A stretch of DNA of 64,000 nucleotides from NCBI GenBank assembly GCA_028386065.3, contig JAKUCV010006750.1:159515-223514 (forward strand). Direction: 5' to 3'. Under the pieces are notes generated by a model. That model worked only from the letters and a program-made list of their open reading frames with translations. It did no database searches and was not told the origin of the DNA. Both the position numbers and the translations under genes were made by a program. This stretch comes from Turnera subulata. Its lineage: Eukaryota; Streptophyta; Magnoliopsida; Malpighiales; Passifloraceae. Shown piece after piece: positions 1 to 16,732 of the stretch (positions are counted from its first letter, which is position 1; the number at the start of each line of letters is the position of its first letter).

Positions 1-1340
1 CTAGTATAAAAAAAAAAAATCATATCGTTTAACAAAAACCATGTAGTCATTCAGACAATAACATCATTAAGCACACGGAGTCCAAATCACACCACATGAT
101 TCATAATAGCAACCAATATACTAGCACCAAGGTAAGAAGCAACGATATGAAACACATGTTCAAACAAATCGAACAAATCAGATGTCACGGGTAACATACC
201 GAGGTTTACCCATCCTCACTTGGGTTATTGAAATCCTTGGGAAAGCATCAATAGGTTCTGCTCTTTCGTTTTTTATTCCTATATTAATAGCAACCAGGAT
301 GCACATACAATATAGTATGCATCATTCATACTACCATTTACTATATGGTCATCCTATACCAGGTGCAGTATAAATTATTCGGAATCTTTCCGAGTATGTA
401 GAGCCTTTCGTATAAAAACATTACTTGTTACGTTGTTATTATAATTATACTTTACAAAGTTACTCTAAATGGTTTATATATAATAATAAGATTAAATCCG
501 TGTAATCATCAAAATATCATACATATAAATACCAAGTGTATCAAAATAATTTAGTAAACTAAATCCACATTATATTCCAAAATAATTTAGTAAAACAATC
601 CCGGTTCATAAATTATCTTTAATCATAAATTCCCAATACTTTAAAACTATCATATGTATTTTATTATTTAAGTGTCCAAAATAATCTTTAATTTAGTAAA
701 ATAAGCCTGATTTACCTATTAATACTTAGTTATAAAGCTTCTTAATGTCTTAATTAGAAACTTAGACATATTATTATCAAAGCCCAAACCCAATTAATTA
801 AGTCCAAATTTATGTATACATTCAACCAGTTAGCTAGCCCATAACAACCTTATAACCCCAAGGCCAAAGCTTGGGCCAAACCACTAAGCCCACAGCACAA
901 CCCAAAGCCAGGACTTAAACTATGTCATTCGGCCCTTCATTGAAGTGACCCAGCAGCCGAGTCAACTCGGCAACCAACTTACTGAGCGCGACTCGTTAGG
1001 ACTGGGAACGCGAGGAAGATGGCTGGGAGGCAGTTCTGTCGGCGACAGAATGCGCAGGAGGCAGTGTTGAGGTGCGCGCGGTCAAAGACGGTGAGGTGCT
1101 GATAATGGCTGTTGCGCGAGCTCAATTTGAATTGGGGCGGTTCGGTGGTGTCAGGCTTGGCTCCTCTTCTCTGGCAACGGTTGCTGCACAACGAGGTAGT
1201 CGTGTGGGAGGAGAGGAAGACGGTGGTGGCAACAAGGGTGCAAGTCATATAAATTTTACCTGGATCATTACACTTATACAAGCCATGCCTACAAGTTTTC
1301 TAACGAGAACTTAAACAAGGCAAAGTCACAGACATATATG
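1..1340. other. AT-rich spacer without a supportable gene
   Basis: The first 930 bases are AT-rich with no open frame that resembles a protein. From about 960 to 1260 the base composition becomes GC-richer and short frames open on both strands, but none shows a recognisable domain, so I call no gene here. Confidence 0.6.
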
Positions 1341-1342
1341 TC

Positions 1343-1900
1343 ATGAACCCACGACCTCGAAGCACTCCTATGGCACAGCCACGCCAATGGCAACCGCCAA
1401 GACCAGGTTTTTTTAAGCTCAATTGTGACGTGTCTTTCAAGGAGCACTCTCGCTTTGCAGGTATTGGCATTGTGATCAGAAACTCGCCAGGCCTTTTGGT
1501 GGACGGGAGAGCTTTTAAAACTGAGTGTTAACTCTGCTCTGATGGGTGAGATTTTAGCAATAAGAGAGGGTATGCGCCGGCAGCGTCAACCAACATACCT
1601 AAACTGGTTGTTGAATCTGATTCTCAACAAGCCATCAGCTTTTGCATGCAAGATAAGCCTTCTGACTGGAACAGCGATGTAATAGTGGAAGAGATCCTCC
1701 ACCTCAGGAATTCTTTTCACACTTGCATCTTTTCTTTTGTTCTTAGAATGTGTAATAAGGTAGCAGACTGGATCACGAAATCCAGTAGACTAGGCATATG
1801 CCCTGTTACATGGGTTACCAACGGGTTGGGCTCCTCTCCTGTTGGGGGTAACAAGAGAGATCCTGTTACTTCAATTTCAAACGTTAAATTAAATCCAACG
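1343..1900 (+). pseudogene. LINE-type RNase H domain remnant
   Basis: Translated segments match the RNase H-like (RVT_3) domain found at the C-terminus of plant LINE retrotransposons and related cellular copies. A KLNCDVSF start and a GIGIVIRNS strand are followed by GEILAIREG, then LVVESDSQQAISF and RMCNKVADW, the usual order of the fold. Reading this order needs a shift of frame after about 1520 and a return to the first frame by about 1575, so the copy is broken by two compensating indels. An A-run at 2409-2418 could be the original poly(A) end. I infer a 5'-truncated dead LINE insertion; a decayed cellular RNase H-like gene is the alternative. Confidence 0.7.
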
Positions 1901-2340
1901 TCTCTTAATTATTTTATACTAAAAAGATAACTTTTCAACACCTCATTTAATTTTCTTCTTTCCTTTTTGTTTCTTTTCTTTAACCGAGGACATAAACAAA
2001 ACAACTTATTTCTTTCTTCACGCTTGCTCTTTACTCTCTTGTTTCTTGTCTTCCTTCAACCTGTAAAGGCAAATAAAAAATCACCACGAATACTGAATTT
2101 GCAGTAGACTTCAAAAACTAGTTGATCATTCAAAAATTAAATGAGTTGTTTTGCTTATGTTCTCGGTTAAAGGAAAGAAACATAAAGGAAAGAAGAAAAT
2201 TAAATGAGGTGTTGAAAAATTATCTTTTTAGTATAAAATAATTAAAAGCCATTGGATTTATTCTAATGTTTTAAATTGAAGTAACAGGATCTCTCCTATT
2301 ACCCCCAACGGGAAAGAATCCCAATCCGTACCAACCCACC
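1805..2340. repeat. Long inverted repeat, about 200-bp arms
   Basis: The left arm (about 1805-2012) is repeated in reverse complement at about 2140-2340 with a central spacer of roughly 130 bp. Shared blocks include GATCCTGTTACTTCAATT, ATTATTTTATACTAAAAAGA and CACCTCATTTAATTTTCTTC. The left arm overlaps the end of the RNase H remnant, so part of that sequence is present twice in opposite orientation. Confidence 0.8.
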
Positions 2341-2419
2341 TTCTTGCTTGTATGACCGTATGCAGCGTGAATTAACCGCTGCAACGTAGTAATATAATCA
2401 TCGTTTTATCAAAAAAAAA

Positions 2420-3754
2420 ACTCAATAAATGTTGAGGTTCTAATAAAGGAGTTTAGAAAGTCATTAAAATAATAAGTTAAGCTCCACTGAGTTATTATCA
2501 TGTTGAGCCTAAAATATTGTCCTCTTCCTCGATGACATCGTTGTAGATTTGGTGAGCGTGGTTGGCCGAACCACCAAACTTCACCCAACGTCACACTGTT
2601 GCAAATGATGGGTTTATTTATGTGGAGTTTCCCTAAGCTTTATGATCTTATGCGCGGCTTATTGGGCTCTCAGATTTAGATGGGCTCCTGATTTTCTGGG
2701 CCTATAAAACATATGTCATATTTGTTTGGCACAAACCTTAATTATCTCCACTGATTGAAAAAAAAAACACCTTTATTATCTTCCAGGGTTTGTCAAGATT
2801 ATTCGATTTACCCTTGCGTTTCCTCAAGACCTTCTGATTCTTACATGATTGGTTTAGATGTAAACAGGAACAACAAAGACGCAACCAAGCCTTGAAGAAA
2901 ACAATTTATTCATTCTATTTCTTTTTTTCCTAAAATTTTCAAAGCGAACTAACAATAACCATATTTTATGTACCAAAAAAAACAATAACCATATTTTCTC
3001 CAACAACCAAAAGCTGCAATTGGAAAAGAAAAGACTTCTTCTTATGAGCGAAATAAGACATCTTGATACCATGCAATATCATTCAGCTGACAAGCTGTGA
3101 ATTTCGTTGTATCAAACTCCCGCTAGGATTTCAACAAGCATAATCGGAACAGAGACACAGGATGTCATGAAGTTTATAAATTCTAGTGTTATATAATTAG
3201 ACAAAAAGATATTGCAAGGGTACTACAGTATATCTTATATTGTTCCAGACGTGCAATTTTTTCTAAATAACCAACCTTCAAATTCTGAAAGGGAAGAATT
3301 GCTATATTTCATTAACAACTCCTTTGACATCAATTCAGTGTGAAATGAATTCAATTTCATAAGATATTTTTATCATTTATACATATTTATAGCTTTGTCT
3401 TAGAAATTCATTTTGAGTTTAATAACTATTAATATGTATAAATGACAAAATTATTCTAAGATTATCCTAAGAGATTGAATTCATTCAAACGGAAAACATC
3501 AGGTACACTGCTTCGAGTTAATTAAGAACATTCCACTTGAGAATTTGTCCTAAGGGAAGCCTTAGCAACATTGCTTAGTAATATATAAACATATGACTAC
3601 GAAATACTTCCGGATTCAGATATGCTTAAAGAAAGAGTCGTTGATGTCCATTCTGTTGCTCAGAAGATCCGCTTCTGAAAGCACATCCAACATTAGAAAA
3701 AGAAGACACTTCTCAGAAACACATCATTGAAATATAACCGTCGATGGTTCTAAT
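2420..3754. other. Spacer downstream of MCM2
   Basis: AT-rich sequence with no recognisable coding region. It must contain the MCM2 3' untranslated region next to 3755. Short frames on the minus strand near 2854-3072 have no domain signature. Confidence 0.55.
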
Positions 3755-8669
<4,915 letters not shown>

Positions 8670-8675
8670 TTCTGC

Positions 8676-8841
8676 TTTTCCCGCGGGGCTTCTGCTTTCT
8701 TCTCTCTTGTGAGAAATGAAGGGCAGTTAGGGCAACACCTTTAGTGGCTTGATTTTGCTTACTGACCACTTGACCAGCCCACCGGGTTGTGATGATGTGT
8801 GTTTTGGCGGGAAAGTTTGGCGCCAATTCGGCTGACACGTG
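8676..8841 (-). promoter_or_regulatory. E2F-type sites and G-box in the MCM2 promoter/5' leader
   Basis: Three E2F-like elements lie within 160 bp of the MCM2 start: TTTTCCCGC at 8676-8684 (probably in the 5' UTR), a perfect TTTGGCGGGAAA at 8803-8814, and TTTGGCGCCAA at 8816-8826. A CACGTG G-box is at 8836-8841. E2F control of MCM genes at G1/S is established in plants; that these particular sites act is inference from sequence. Confidence 0.75.
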
Positions 8842-9348
8842 CCTGGGTTAGCCTTGGGCTGGACAGAAAAAGCATTGGGCCGTGTCTTGAGAATACAAGA
8901 ATGAGTCAAGCCCGGCCCGTGTTTCTTTCGTAGTCTATAAAACGGTGCAGGCAGCAACTGGACTGGATGATATACTTGGTGGTTTTCTTTTTTCTTTATC
9001 GAAACATCGTTATACTTGGTGGTTGTGGACCGTGGTTATTTGTCTAATTATCTATGGTCAATTGGTCATACCAATTATATTGAATATAAATGTTAAACAT
9101 GGCAAAAAAAAAAGGGGTTAAAAAGTTTTTTTAATGTCCCTCTAGTTATTCAATTTCGTTTTTGTTGTCCTTCTTTGTTTATTTTCACTCATATTGTCCC
9201 TCAATTTTCACTTTATCGGGTCACATTATGCATTTTACCCCCTACATCCGGTGGGTTGTTATAATGTTGACTCGTCTTATTTAGCTTGCAAGTTGCCCAT
9301 TTTTTTAATTTTGCTTTCTTTTTTCCCCAAAATTAATTTTATAAAATT
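8842..9348. other. Spacer between MCM2 promoter and the Copia insertion
   Basis: No gene seen. About 9130-9230 has repeated 'GTCCCTC'-like phrases typical of some plant foldback MITEs, but no partner arm was found. The last five bases, CTTTT at 9349-9353, are the probable target duplication of the Copia element that follows. Confidence 0.5.
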
Positions 9349-9353
9349 CTTTT

Positions 9354-10522
9354 TGTTAGCCCAAATAGGCCTGAGAAGAGGGTGGTACCCCTTAATCGCG
9401 TTTGGTTTCTGGATTGGTTTCAGACAAACCAAATGGTTTCGTCACAAACAACTTTCCCGCAAAACAGATAAGCAGAAATATTAGAGAGCAGAAAGAGGAA
9501 ATGATGGCACACTGATTTATAGTGATTCCCCCTCACCAAGTACCTCCACTACCTAAAAGACCCTCCTTTAGGATTTCAAATTCTCACTAACTTAGGCTTT
9601 TGCAAGATCAGCCTCAACCTATTACAGAAACCAAGCTTTTGCAGGCTAAGCTCTAACCTTTACAAGAAACAAGCTTTTGCAGGCTAAGCTCTAAACTTTA
9701 TAAGTTTTTCCCAGACTAAACTCTAACCTTTCCCTAAACCTAATCCTAGATTTGAGATCCTAGCAAAACTACACACTAGTCTTGCCTAAAACACTACCCT
9801 TTGAAACAACTTGGAGAACAAGAATAAGCACAAGTATAAGCTCAACAAATATCTCAGGTGTAAGCACAATTGCAGACTTCAAAGAAATTTTCAAATTGGC
9901 TAGGATGCTTTTCCAAGAAGCATTCTTCTTCCTTATATAGAGCTTGAGCAAGTGGGAGTAGGTAGGAAGATCTTCTTCCAACGGCTCTAAGTACCCATCA
10001 GCTCATCATCCAACGGCTTTGAGGTACAAATCAGTCTTCAGAGTTGACTCCATAATCCACTAGCTGGTGTTGGGTTCATTTCAGGAAGTCCACTCTCTTT
10101 GCAGCTCAATTAGTTGAAAACATTCTATTTTTAGCAATCCGGGACCATAAGTGTGGACCATAATTGATAATTGAGCTTGAAGGTGAGAGATAAGTGTTGC
10201 AGGTCTTCTTCTCTGGTATGGACCACTTTCTTTGTCCGTTGGAGTAGTTGGGGGTTGAGGTTTTAATGCTGTGAGGACCACCTGGGCCACCAGCAACTTG
10301 CAGCAGGACCACTTCAAATGTTGACAGCAAAGTGTGGTTTCTTCCAGAAACCAAGTCCGTGGTTTTTGTGTGGTTCTTATCAGAAACCACGCTGCATGTT
10401 AATCAACACAAATATATGCAAACATCTAACCAAGTTTTTTAATCATCAAAATTAATATATAATTATTCACTAAACATGATTAGTCATTAATAATCCATAT
10501 TAAGCCCATGTTTAGGTCATCA
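9354..10522 (-). repeat. 3' LTR of the composite Copia (diverged type)
   Basis: Begins with TGTTAGCCCAAATAGGCC on the plus strand, like the 5' LTR at 21918. It is about 170 bp longer near its plus-strand start, and its last 200 bp differ strongly from the other two LTR segments. A TATATAAGG promoter motif (minus strand) lies at about 9932-9940. The plus-strand end, GGTCATCA, is a degraded form of GGCTAACA. Confidence 0.85.
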
Positions 10523-12714
10523 ATCTCGCCCTTTTTAAAGATGACAAACACTGTGTTGATTTCTGCAAAAACCAGGATTTAGTTAAGATATCACAATATG
10601 TAACCGCACTCCCCCTGAATTATTGCTCCCCCTATATCAAACATTTTTGTGCTTTAAGCACCATTGGCTAGTCTGCTTAGCCAAAATACTCCCCCTGTGA
10701 ATAACATCATCTTGCAAATAATATTTAACAGAGTATAGTGCAGCAGAAACAGCAAGGAATACTTGATTATGATTCATACATTCATAATCCAATGCAATCC
10801 AAATTTTTCTCCCCCTTTTGGCATCAACAAAAAGATTAAGAATAAAGGGTAGAATAAAAGACAAGATTAGTACAAAAAGAGCATGAGATTAATATTCAAA
10901 AGATGAACATATGATAACACAAGATAACAGACAGATAACAGAACCTAACAAGGTCCTAAAGAGAAACCGACTGACAAACCATTATAAAAACCAACATAAG
11001 AACCAGCAATAAACCAACATAAAAGCCAAATAAGGAACCATGCATGAAACCATGAAGTACACAAAATGCAAATGCATGTCCTAGGGGCATCAGGCAGTTG
11101 AGTGCATCACTCATCATCAGAATCAGACTCAGCAAGAAGAGAGGTAATATGGTCCAGAAAATCGATCACTTTATCCTCTGGATCATTGATCTGCTCTTGG
11201 ATTTCCTCCAAGGTACCCTCAATAGCCTCCATCCAAACAAACAGATCATCCATTTGAGTGGTTTTGCCCTTTTGTCTTCTTCACAATAGCAAATTTCCCT
11301 TCTGCATCAAGCTTGATACACATTTTGGACAGAGTTTGAGAACTGATTTGAACAGGATTCTCGGGTTCGTCCGCCTCAGAAGGAGTCTTGGAAAATTTTT
11401 GAGCCAAAAGTGTGATTAAGCCTCCGAGACATGGCACCCTGCATGTGGCCATATAATGCAGGATAAGTGTCCCATAACAAATGGAGGTTCTTTTCAGGAT
11501 ACAGGGCGGAGTCCACTGATCACAAAGTTTGATGGTGGTTCGATGGAATGGTTGGGGTAAAACCACCCTGGTGAGCATGTACATCAGAACTCGATGCTGA
11601 GGAGACAAGAGTTCTGTACTTGCCCCTTCGATTAGATGACCCAAAGAGAATCTTGTTGGCTTCAGTGTCATTAGGAGTCCCCCTGTGATGCTGCTCATAA
11701 TCATAGACAATCTTGAGCTTTCCCAGCTTGAGCTTAAGCACTTCAATGATGTCATCAGCAGTGATCTTCACCATTTTGCCCTTGATGCTGGTTGTAATGG
11801 TCTTTGTGGCACCCGAAGCATTTGTTGTTGACTTCAGATTTTTGTAGAACTCCCTGGTCACTGTCTTGTAAGCCTTGGCTTTGAGAGTTGCCATATAGCC
11901 AAGAATAACCTTCTTTAGAATTTATGACACACCAAGCTCCTCAAAGTCTTCCATCACCACAATGTGTGATGAATAGAATGCAGAAGTCTTAACTTTACGC
12001 TTCTTCTTAGCAGATTTAGGATCTGTTTTGGCCTTCTTCTTTGGTGGTTTGGCAGGAGTTCCTTCATCATCTTCTTGGTCATCATCATCTTCTTTCTCAT
12101 CATTACCATCATTATTGCCATCAGCAGAGCCCTCTTTGTCATCTTCATCATCATTGTCACTTTCAAAGTCCGAGTCATTGTCAGATTCATCACTTCTTTT
12201 CCTCTTCTTTGAAGCCTCTGAATCATCAGAAGCTTCTGCCTCAGATTCATCATTTTCTGACTCTGATTCATTTTCCGAACTATCTTCTGGCTCAGGTTCT
12301 GGTTCTGGTTCGGGCTCACCAACTTTTCTTTTTCCTTCAGCCTTGGACATTAGTTTTGGGGTTGGTTTCTTTTAAACCACCTTAGTAGTTGGTTTCTGAA
12401 TGGAAATCCTAGTGTTCTTCATAAGAGTGGCTGATTGCCGCTTCCTTTTATTTTGTCCAGTAGCCTCAATAGTGGTGACTGACTCAGAGACAACTGTCTT
12501 CTTTGGTTTTCCAGTTGGTTTCTTAGAAACCACAAGGTTCTTCTCAACAGTGGATGCAACAACTTCTTTGCTTACGTTCAGCACAGACGCTATTAGACCT
12601 TCTTTATCCTCTTCATGTCTGGTTGTGGCAGATTAAGATCAACAGTGTGAGTCTGTTCTGGGGGTGGCATGGTTTTGGTAGGAGAAACCACAACTGAAAC
12701 CACCTCTGGGACCA
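10523..12714 (-). pseudogene. Second, diverged copy of the Copia extra ORF (broken)
   Basis: Open segments run on the minus strand at 12350-11922, 11894-11520 and 11755-11246. The first begins with a PEP-repeat and a long Glu/Asp/Ser-rich stretch, then a Lys/Arg-rich cluster with PPKKKAK. The following segments match, at a clearly diverged level, the protein encoded at 14353-13469, including the conserved LATLKAKAY-type, GTP-D and RRGKY-type blocks. Frame breaks near 11920 and 11520-11755 make it a pseudogene. Its upstream part is missing because the sequence jumps at 12714/12715 into an LTR. Function of the family is unknown. Confidence 0.7.
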
Positions 12715-12914
12715 CAGTTGACAGACAGGTGTGGTTTCATCTGAAACCAAGCTGAGAAACCAAGCTAAAAACCAACCTGCGAGAAAACTCAACACAAGTA
12801 TACATGGCAAACATCTAATCCTGTTTGTTAGTCATCAAAATCATAATATATCAACGCACTAAACATGGTTAATTATGGATTAACACTGATTAAAGTATTA
12901 GACCCATGTTTAGG
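12715..12914 (-). repeat. Truncated internal Copia LTR
   Basis: Nearly identical (about three differences seen) to the last 200 bp of the 5' LTR, around 22710-22914, and followed by the same polypurine-type C-rich block. It lacks the other roughly 800 bp. The break lies in a short shared stretch, GGGACCAC followed by GTTGACAG, present both in the coding side and in the LTR. Confidence 0.85.
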
Positions 12915-13468
12915 CTAATAATCTCCCCCTTTTTTATGATGACAAACATTGTGTTGATCTCTGCAAAACTAGGGTTAGTAAAAATAGCACTTCATATAAG
13001 CACACTCCCCCTACTTGAATATTCCCCCTATAACAAAAACTTTTGTGTATAAAGCACCATTGGCTTTTACAACTTAGCCAAAAACCTCCTCCTGCTTATA
13101 GCACCAATCATCTGGCACACATTGACAATAGCAGAGTAGCGCAATAATAATCAACAATAATCATCCATAATGTATGCTTAATAGAGTTGGATTCCAGATT
13201 CCAACCAACCAACCAACAATTTTCTTCCCCTTTTGGCATCAACAAAATATAATAAAGACAAAGTGTAAAAATAGCAGAAACATGCATAGTATAAGAGAAG
13301 AAACATAATATCCAAATACAAAATATCCGAACTGAAAACAGAAACAGAATTAAAGACATTGTTCAGAACATAAAAACCATGATAAGAACCATAGTAGGAA
13401 CCATGCTAAAAAAACCATGAAGAACACAAAATGCAATGCATGTCCTAGGGGCATCAGCAGTTGATGCA

Positions 13469-15858
13469 TCACTCATCATCAGTATCTGACTCAGGATGAG
13501 AAGCAGCAATTTGGTCCAGAGCTTCCATCACAGTAGCCTCAAAGTCAGTCATCTGATCCTTAAGATCATCTAGCAAACTTTCAATCGCAGCCACTCGAGC
13601 ACGAAGATCATCATTCTGAATAGCCTTCCCCTTTGGTTTATTGGTCACAGAATAGTTCCCTTCAGCATCAGGCTTAATAAACATCTTGGACAGAGTGAGA
13701 CTGCTGATAATTACAGGACTGATAGGTGCAGGACCATCTGTGGGAATCGAAGAGAATTTTCGAGCCAAGAGAGTGATCAAACCTCCAAAACATAGAACCT
13801 TGCAGGTGGCCAGATGATGGAGAATTAGAGTTCCATAACAGATGGGGGTCTTCTTGATAATGCAGACCAAAGTCCACTGATCACTGAGCATTATGGTAGT
13901 TTTATGGTGTGGTCTCGGTAAAACCACACGAGTCAGCATGTACATCAACATACGGTGCACTGGAATCAAATCCTTGTACTTCCCTCTCTGATAAGATCTA
14001 CCAAAGAGCAGCTTGTTTCCCTCAACATCCGTAGGAGTGCCCTTATAATGCTTCTGATTATCATACACCACTTGAAGTTTCCCGGGCTTCAGCTTAAGGA
14101 TCGCAATGATGTCCTTGGCAGTAATGGTAACAGTCTTCCCATTAAGACGAGTGGTAATGGATGCAGTGGCACCAGCAGCATTAGTGGTCGATTTCAGATA
14201 CTTAAAGAATTCTTTGACCATTGGTTCATATGCTTTGGCCTTCAAAGTGGCTAGATATCCAAGCTGAACTTTCTTCAAGATATCAGATACCCCCAAGTCA
14301 GCAAAATCCTCCATAACCATAGTATGTGGTGTATAGAAGGCAGATAAGTTCACTTCTCTCTTCTTCCTCTTCTTTGAAGGTTTGCCTTTGACTGGACCTT
14401 TTGCCTTCTTCTTTGGAGGTTTAGCTGGGGTTTCCTCCTCTTCATCTTCTTCATCATCATGCTCTTCATCTTCTTCTCGGTCATTCTTTTCTGAGTCATC
14501 TTCATCAGCATCTTCATCACTCTCTTCTGCATCATTGAAGTTGGAGTCATCATCCGAATCATCTCCCCTTTTTCTCTTCTTTGAAACTTCAGTCTCTTCT
14601 GATGCAGCATCCTTAGACTTAAAGCTGTATGAGCTTGAGTGATCTCCAGATCTTCATCATCTTCTGGTTCTGGTTCTGGTTCAGGTTCTCCAACCTTCCT
14701 TTTACCTTCAGCCTTTGTCATTGGTTTTGGGACTGGTTTTTTGAAAACCACAGCGTCAGTTGGTTCATGAAAGACTATACCAGTGCTCTTCTTCGGAGTG
14801 ACAAATTTTGTCAGCTTAGGGTATGCTTCTTTTGCTTAGAGGTCTTGGTCTTTGGTATCTCATGATCACTATCAACAGATTCTTCTGGTTTCTCAGAAGC
14901 CACATGCTCGAAAGAACGAACAGAGTCAGCAGCTTCCTTGCTTACTTTGAGTATATCAGACATCACATTATCATCATCCTGCTCTTGTTGTGCAATGTTT
15001 AGATCCACAATGTATGGCTTACCAACAGGCTGTAAGTTGGTTTGAACCGAAACCATGGGTGGAACCACAGCTGGAACCACATTAGAAACCAAATTGGTCT
15101 CATTACCAACTTCACGACTTGCCTTCTCAGTTGTATCTAGCAGTTCAGTTCCTTCACGCAATGCTTTGTAGTAGGCTTCTTCTTCATCTCTAGAGGGTGT
15201 TCGGATGAGGCTTTCTGGAGGAATATGGCCTTTGATGACAAAATCTGAAATCATATCCCCAAATTCCTCTCTTTTCTTTTCACGAAATATTTTGGGATCA
15301 TGACCAGGTGGAATTACTATATGCTTAACAAAGGTATCAATCATGGATGTGACCATACTTGGGATAAGCACATGAGGATCCTCTATAAGTATGGTGGTTG
15401 TGCTAGCACTAAGTCTATCAATGGTGGTGTGTGGGATGGTTTTCTCACTATCCTCAGGTGTAGGAACACGATAGCTAATAGGATCTGGACATAAGAGGTC
15501 AGTTTGAGGTGTATTACCAGTGAGAGGTGTTTTGAGCCATGAGGGTGCAGAAGACCCTTCAGGAGCAGTGCTTTTCTCTACAGTTGGCCAAGGCTCTCGA
15601 TCAAGCCAAACTTTTTCAGACCCCTTCTGACTTTCTTGCATTTCCCAAGCCTCCTTGAACTTCTCTGATTCATCAGCCTCTGTAGCAGCACATGGAGTTT
15701 CTTTCTCTTGCTCACTCCTCATGACTGCCTTTGAGTGAGTGACCTTGGCCGCCTCCAGCTTGGTTCTCCCTTGAGGTCGTGTTTTTTATGTTTTCTCAGT
15801 GAGGGCTTTCTTTGTTTTTGCTATTTTAGGGTTACCTTTCTTAGAGGAGGTCTTCATG
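13469..15858 (-). pseudogene. Copia extra ORF downstream of pol (broken)
   Basis: A putative start Met at 15858 opens a short frame that stops after 23 codons. The reading continues in another frame from about 15790, through an open segment of 303 codons (15722-14811) and on to 14751-13469. Order seen: a charged N-terminal part, a PEP repeat, an acidic Asp/Glu/Ser tract read after a frame change near 14640, basic NLS-like clusters (PPKKKAK, KKRKKR), then a roughly 290-residue conserved C-terminal domain ending in an acidic tail. The C-terminal block resembles domains catalogued as putative plant transposon proteins (inference, not searched). SIRE-type elements carry an extra ORF here, sometimes called env-like; no signal peptide or membrane segment is visible in this one. 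Confidence 0.7.
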
Positions 15859-15859
15859 T

Positions 15860-16732
15860 TTAGCTGTTTGAGAGAGGAAAGGTAGCAGCTGTGCAAGGTA
15901 AGAGGATATTCGGGTAAGTGAGTGAGAGTGGTAGTAGTGTTTGAGAAGGGAAAGGTATGTATTTAAAGAGATAGGGGGTAACCGGTTAGGAGGTTGTATA
16001 ATTGGAGAGAGGTTGTGTTTAAATGTTAGAATAATGGTGAGTGGGATAAGGTAAGGGGCTCAAAAACCGGAGAGTGTCACGGGATTGCTTGTAACGGTCA
16101 AGAGCATTGAATTCTGACTTCTCCTTTTCAGAAACTGTCGGGCGTGACATGGTGGTCCCCCATTTTTGAAAAAACAGACTACTTTGACCTTCCTATTTTT
16201 CCAAACAGAGATACTAGTTGTTATCCCCACAAAATATCTTCTGTTTGACATTCCATGATTAACCAGATTTCCTCTTTCTTCATGTGAAGTTGCTTTTGTC
16301 CGTTGGGTAATAGCCACTGGCTACTTGGTTTTTCAGAAACCAAATTGCACATCATCCATGCCTGTTTGGCGCTCAGAATTTTGAATCCACTGAGTTTGAA
16401 ATTTTCTGGACCACCCAGATTGTAGTTTTCCCGCTTTGAAGATAATCCATTGTCCATTAGTCACTATCTGCTGGATATTTGATTTCACAACGAACCTTAC
16501 TGTTCTTTATCATCCTTTTGCTTCAACTGATAATCATAATGCCTCAAAAGATTTCCTCATATGCCAGAATGTATAGTGAGAGTGTGTGTTTGAGATGTAA
16601 TGAATGCAATAAGACTAATATGGTCATGTATGCACATAATAAGAGGTTGCATGGTTTGTTCAAAGACCAAGTATAAAACCAAGTAAAAAGCCAAGTACAA
16701 AAACCAAGTATCAAACCAAGTAAGCATAAGAG
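15860..16732 (-). other. Non-coding spacer between pol and the extra ORF
   Basis: About 870 bp with no conserved coding frame. It includes the hairpin TTGGTTT-TTCAG-AAACCAA at 16325-16343. It may hold a promoter or splice acceptor for the extra ORF, but I see no decisive motif. Confidence 0.5.

Noticed and set aside
182..373. 63-codon plus-strand frame
   Set aside because: Short, in AT-rich spacer, with no recognisable family and no promoter or splice evidence.
979..1314. Frames on both strands near 1-1.3 kb
   Set aside because: No domain, no conserved start context, and overlapping antisense frames; open by GC content only.
9130..9348. Possible half of a MITE cut by the Copia insertion
   Set aside because: The matching arm was not found on the other side of the Copia at 22915 onward.
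12028..12385. Ser-rich and His-rich plus-strand frames
   Set aside because: They are antisense readings of the acidic stretch of the Copia extra ORF.
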